Assembly: GCF_001295265.1 (NCBI RefSeq)
Contig: NZ_LJOD01000013.1
Location: 1 to 64,000, forward strand
Direction of reading: 5' to 3'
DNA length: 64,000 nucleotides
Source of the DNA: Chryseobacterium indologenes
GTDB lineage: Bacteria; Bacteroidota; Bacteroidia; Flavobacteriales; Weeksellaceae
The position numbers were made by a program, and so were the translations under genes. The notes beneath the pieces were generated by a model. It made no database searches. It was not told where the DNA came from and worked only from the letters and a program-made list of their open reading frames with translations. How positions within the stretch are numbered: position 1 is the first letter of the stretch; every line of letters starts with the position of its first letter. Positions 62,170-64,000 of this stretch are shown here, piece by piece.

Positions 62170-62225
62170 GACAAAATTTCCGGATTTGCTATTTTTAACG
62201 TAAAATTAACTTGACAAAATTTCCG
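62170..62225. repeat. Direct repeat upstream of clpB
   Basis: GACAAAATTTCCG at 62170-62182 and again at 62213-62225, 43 bases apart, upstream of the putative clpB promoter in the region shared with the TetR gene. Confidence 0.5.
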
Positions 62226-62358
62226 ATTCAGTATTTTTTTCTTTTAAATTCATGAAGAATAGTCATAATAAGGTTTATTACTCCGGTTCCTTAAATCAGC
62301 AGTGTGGGGATTTTTCCCAATCTCTGTGTTAAATTCCGGCTTTTTATTTCAGAATAGT

Positions 62359-62366
62359 TACTTTTG
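62359..62366 (+). promoter_or_regulatory. -7 element of the TetR regulator gene
   Basis: TACTTTTG followed by CA, full match to TAnnTTTG; start site near 62373, so the mRNA has at most a few bases before ATG 62378. Confidence 0.55.
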
Positions 62367-62377
62367 CATTTTACCAG

Positions 62378-62956
62378 ATGGAACTTAAAGAAAAACAGAA
62401 AAAAATATTAGATGTAGCCGTAGAACTTTTCAAAGAGAAAGGGTATATGGGGAGCTCGGTAAGAGACCTGGCTACAAAACTCAATATCAAAGCGGCCTCT
62501 TTGTATGCCCACATCCGTTCTAAAGAAGAAATTCTTGAATGGATCTGCTTTGGGATTGCTCAGGAATTCTTTGATGAACTTCAGAAGGTGAAAAGTACTG
62601 AAGCTGCTCCAAGGGATAAACTGAACCTGTTTATTGACAGGCATTTATCCGTGGTGCTTAAAAACCGCGATGTTACACATATTTATTCCAATGAATGGAA
62701 GCATCTTGAAGAAAGGCTTCCCGAATTTGTTGAGCTCAGGAAAAACTACCAGGAAGATGTGGAAGAACTGATTTCTGAAATTTACCAAGCAGAAAAATGG
62801 GAGCTGAAATCTCCTTCTTTTACTACAAGATTTATCCTGCACACCTTAAATAACTCTTATTTCTGGTTCAAAAGGAATAGTGATTCCACTGATGAAATCA
62901 CTGAAGAGATCAGGGATAAAATCCTTTTCGGACTGCTTGGAAATCAGAAATACTGA
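62378..62956 (+). CDS. TetR/AcrR-family regulator, probably of phenylacetate degradation
   Basis: 192 residues. N-terminal HTH (about 7-55): ILDVAVELFKEKGYMGSSVRDLATKLNIKAASLYAHIRSKEEIL. The C-terminal helical ligand domain is of the FadR/PaaR type (HIYSNEWKHLEERL, FILHTLNNSYFWFKRN), which in relatives senses CoA thioesters. Next gene on the same strand is paaK, whose predicted start site carries a palindrome (63309-63322), making it the likely target. A name paaR would be inference only. Confidence 0.85.
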   Translation: MELKEKQKKILDVAVELFKEKGYMGSSVRDLATKLNIKAASLYAHIRSKEEILEWICFGIAQEFFDELQKVKSTEAAPRDKLNLFIDRHLSVVLKNRDVTHIYSNEWKHLEERLPEFVELRKNYQEDVEELISEIYQAEKWELKSPSFTTRFILHTLNNSYFWFKRNSDSTDEITEEIRDKILFGLLGNQKY

Positions 62957-63171
62957 TGAGGCATGCTTTTGAACTGAAATTTTTACAGACTGGTATTTAT
63001 AATATTAGCAGATAGTAAACGCATTGTTGAAGTGTGCATTTGAAAAAGTATCAATACAATTTTTTCCACACATCCCGTAGATTTCACAGTTTTTATATTT
63101 TTAATTTTTGCATTTCCAGCAGATTGAGCCGATTTTTAGAAGGTTTAATCTCGTGATGTTACAAGATTATG

Positions 63172-63184
63172 GATAACTGTTATC
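63172..63184. repeat. Palindrome between TetR and paaK genes
   Basis: GATAACTGTTATC is a perfect 13-base palindrome; a further half-site GATAAC is at 63200-63205. It lies about 90 bases upstream of the paaK promoter. Possible second regulator site. Confidence 0.4.
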
Positions 63185-63274
63185 AGTCAAATGTACAATG
63201 ATAACTTCCATCCTTATCTCATTCTTATTTCAGTTATTTAGAATCATTCAAAATATGACAAAAATCATAAAAGT

Positions 63275-63305
63275 TTTGTCAGGTGGCAAAATCTTTTTAA
63301 ATTTA
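63275..63305 (+). promoter_or_regulatory. Promoter of paaK
   Basis: TTTG at 63275-63278, exactly 19 bases, TAAATTTA at 63298-63305 (one mismatch to TAnnTTTG). Start site near 63312. Confidence 0.7.
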
Positions 63306-63308
63306 CAC

Positions 63309-63322
63309 CTAACAAATGTTAG
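63309..63322. promoter_or_regulatory. Palindromic operator on the paaK start site
   Basis: CTAACAAATGTTAG: perfect 5-bp arms around AAAT, lying across the predicted transcription start, the position expected for a repressor. The neighbouring TetR protein is the natural candidate. Confidence 0.6.
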
Positions 63323-63333
63323 TTAGTTAAGGT

Positions 63334-64000
63334 ATGGATTTTTCAGTTGAATATTTGAAGCTCGATCAGTTGAGACAGCTTCAGTCTGACCGGTTGGCGG
63401 CTTTAGTCACCTATCTTGCAGAGCGATCAGAATTTTATAGAGGAAAGTTTAATGAATCAGGAATTGCTCCCGAAGAGATAAGGTCAGTTGAAGATATTAC
63501 GAAACTTCCGATCACTTACAAACAGGATTTGAGAGATAACTATCCTTTCGGATTGTTTACCGTTCCTAAAAGTGAGCTTCAGAGAATTCACTGCTCAAGC
63601 GGAACAACTGGAAAACCAACCGTGGTGGGTTATACCAAAGAAGATGTAGATCTTTTCAGTGAAGTGGTAGCACGGTCGCTGAATGCCGCCGGGGCAAAAC
63701 CGGGAATGCAGCTGCATAATGCATACGGATACGGAATTTTTACCGGTGGACTGGGACTGCATTACGGAGCAGAAAAGTTGGGAATGAGCGTTCTCCCGAT
63801 TTCAGGAGGAATGACGGCAAGACAGGTAGACCTGATCATGGATTTCAAACCGGAAGTCATCTGCTGTTCGCCGTCTTATGCACTTACGATCGCTGATGAA
63901 TTTGCCAACAGAGGAATTTCTGCCGATGAAATCAGTCTGAAATATGCGGTTTTAGGTTCAGAGCCTTGGACGGAAATTATCCGTGGGCATATTGAAGAAA
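63334..64000 (+). CDS. paaK: Phenylacetate-CoA ligase (partial, cut by window end)
   Basis: First 222 codons. N-terminal LKLDQLRQLQSDRLAALVTY and YRGKFNE are typical of PaaK, then the AMP-binding P loop HCSSGTTGKPTVVGYT, ARSLNAAGAKPGMQLHNAYGYGIFTGGLG and VICCSPSYALTIAD. It activates phenylacetate with ATP and CoA, the entry step of the aerobic paa pathway. The start at ATG 63334 fits the promoter 22 bases upstream. The paa oxygenase genes presumably lie outside the window or elsewhere. Confidence 0.92.
   Translation, partial: MDFSVEYLKLDQLRQLQSDRLAALVTYLAERSEFYRGKFNESGIAPEEIRSVEDITKLPITYKQDLRDNYPFGLFTVPKSELQRIHCSSGTTGKPTVVGYTKEDVDLFSEVVARSLNAAGAKPGMQLHNAYGYGIFTGGLGLHYGAEKLGMSVLPISGGMTARQVDLIMDFKPEVICCSPSYALTIADEFANRGISADEISLKYAVLGSEPWTEIIRGHIEE

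Noticed and set aside
1..64000. CRISPR arrays, tRNA genes, insertion sequences, prophage or integrase genes
   Set aside because: Looked for on both strands; no regularly spaced repeats, cloverleaf candidates, transposase or integrase motifs were seen.

Overview
The window looks like a chromosomal segment of a Chryseobacterium-type member of the Flavobacteriia (Bacteroidota). Evidence: several promoters fit the Bacteroidota pattern TTTG-N19-TAnnTTTG; there is a C-terminal type IX secretion sorting domain, a Bacteroidota TssD tube protein, a TonB receptor with an N-terminal carboxypeptidase-like domain, many MKK...AQ signal peptides, a GG-leader peptide of the kind seen in Chryseobacterium, and low-GC sequence. 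No tRNA, CRISPR array, insertion sequence or prophage was seen.

Layout. 1-70: 3' end of a 5S rRNA and its terminator. 0.36-8.9 kb: T9SS cargo protein, 4-alpha-glucanotransferase, two small secreted proteins, ferritin, an erythromycin-esterase-like protein, a small membrane protein and an orphan TssD. 9-17.7 kb: AddA-like helicase-nuclease, a tandem family of three carboxypeptidase-regulatory-domain proteins, a SIMPL protein, then GNAT, PspC and DUF2851 genes. 17.8-25.7 kb: a decayed partial copy of bshA, two cell-surface proteins sharing a C-terminal module, a membrane TPR/HTH regulator, then intact bshA with a GH3 glycosidase. 25.8-35.5 kb: lipoproteins, ribA, DUF4254, tatA, an EnvC-like protein, DUF4292, a sugar nucleotidyltransferase, a flippase and dihydroorotase. 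35.6-40.6 kb: GH92 mannosidase, a two-component system and a DUF1573 protein. 40.8-43.8 kb: a DECR-type reductase and an M1 peptidase. 43.9-47.6 kb: a compact five-gene operon (DUF2589 protein, two unknown proteins, a cytoplasmic-looking subtilisin and a stand-alone copy of its propeptide-like domain). 47.7-55 kb: a nuclease/phosphatase-fold protein, a second two-component system with a divergent TonB receptor, a second M1 peptidase. 55-58.9 kb: an M43 metalloprotease, a NarL-type two-component system overlapping a 7-TM protein, and a conserved unknown. 59-62 kb: a small Cys-rich GG-leader peptide gene and clpB. 62.4-64 kb: a TetR regulator and the start of paaK.

Most interesting. (1) The DUF2589/subtilisin/propeptide operon, which looks like a self-contained regulated-protease system. 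(2) A 52-residue double-glycine-leader peptide with six cysteines in a C-C-CC-C-C (knottin-like) order. (3) Matching TTAAC direct-repeat sites at identical distance from the -7 element in front of the genes divergent from both OmpR-type two-component systems. (4) A degenerate second bshA next to an accessory gene block. (5) A palindromic operator on the predicted start site of paaK beside a TetR gene. (6) 21-bp phased direct repeats upstream of the orphan tssD.
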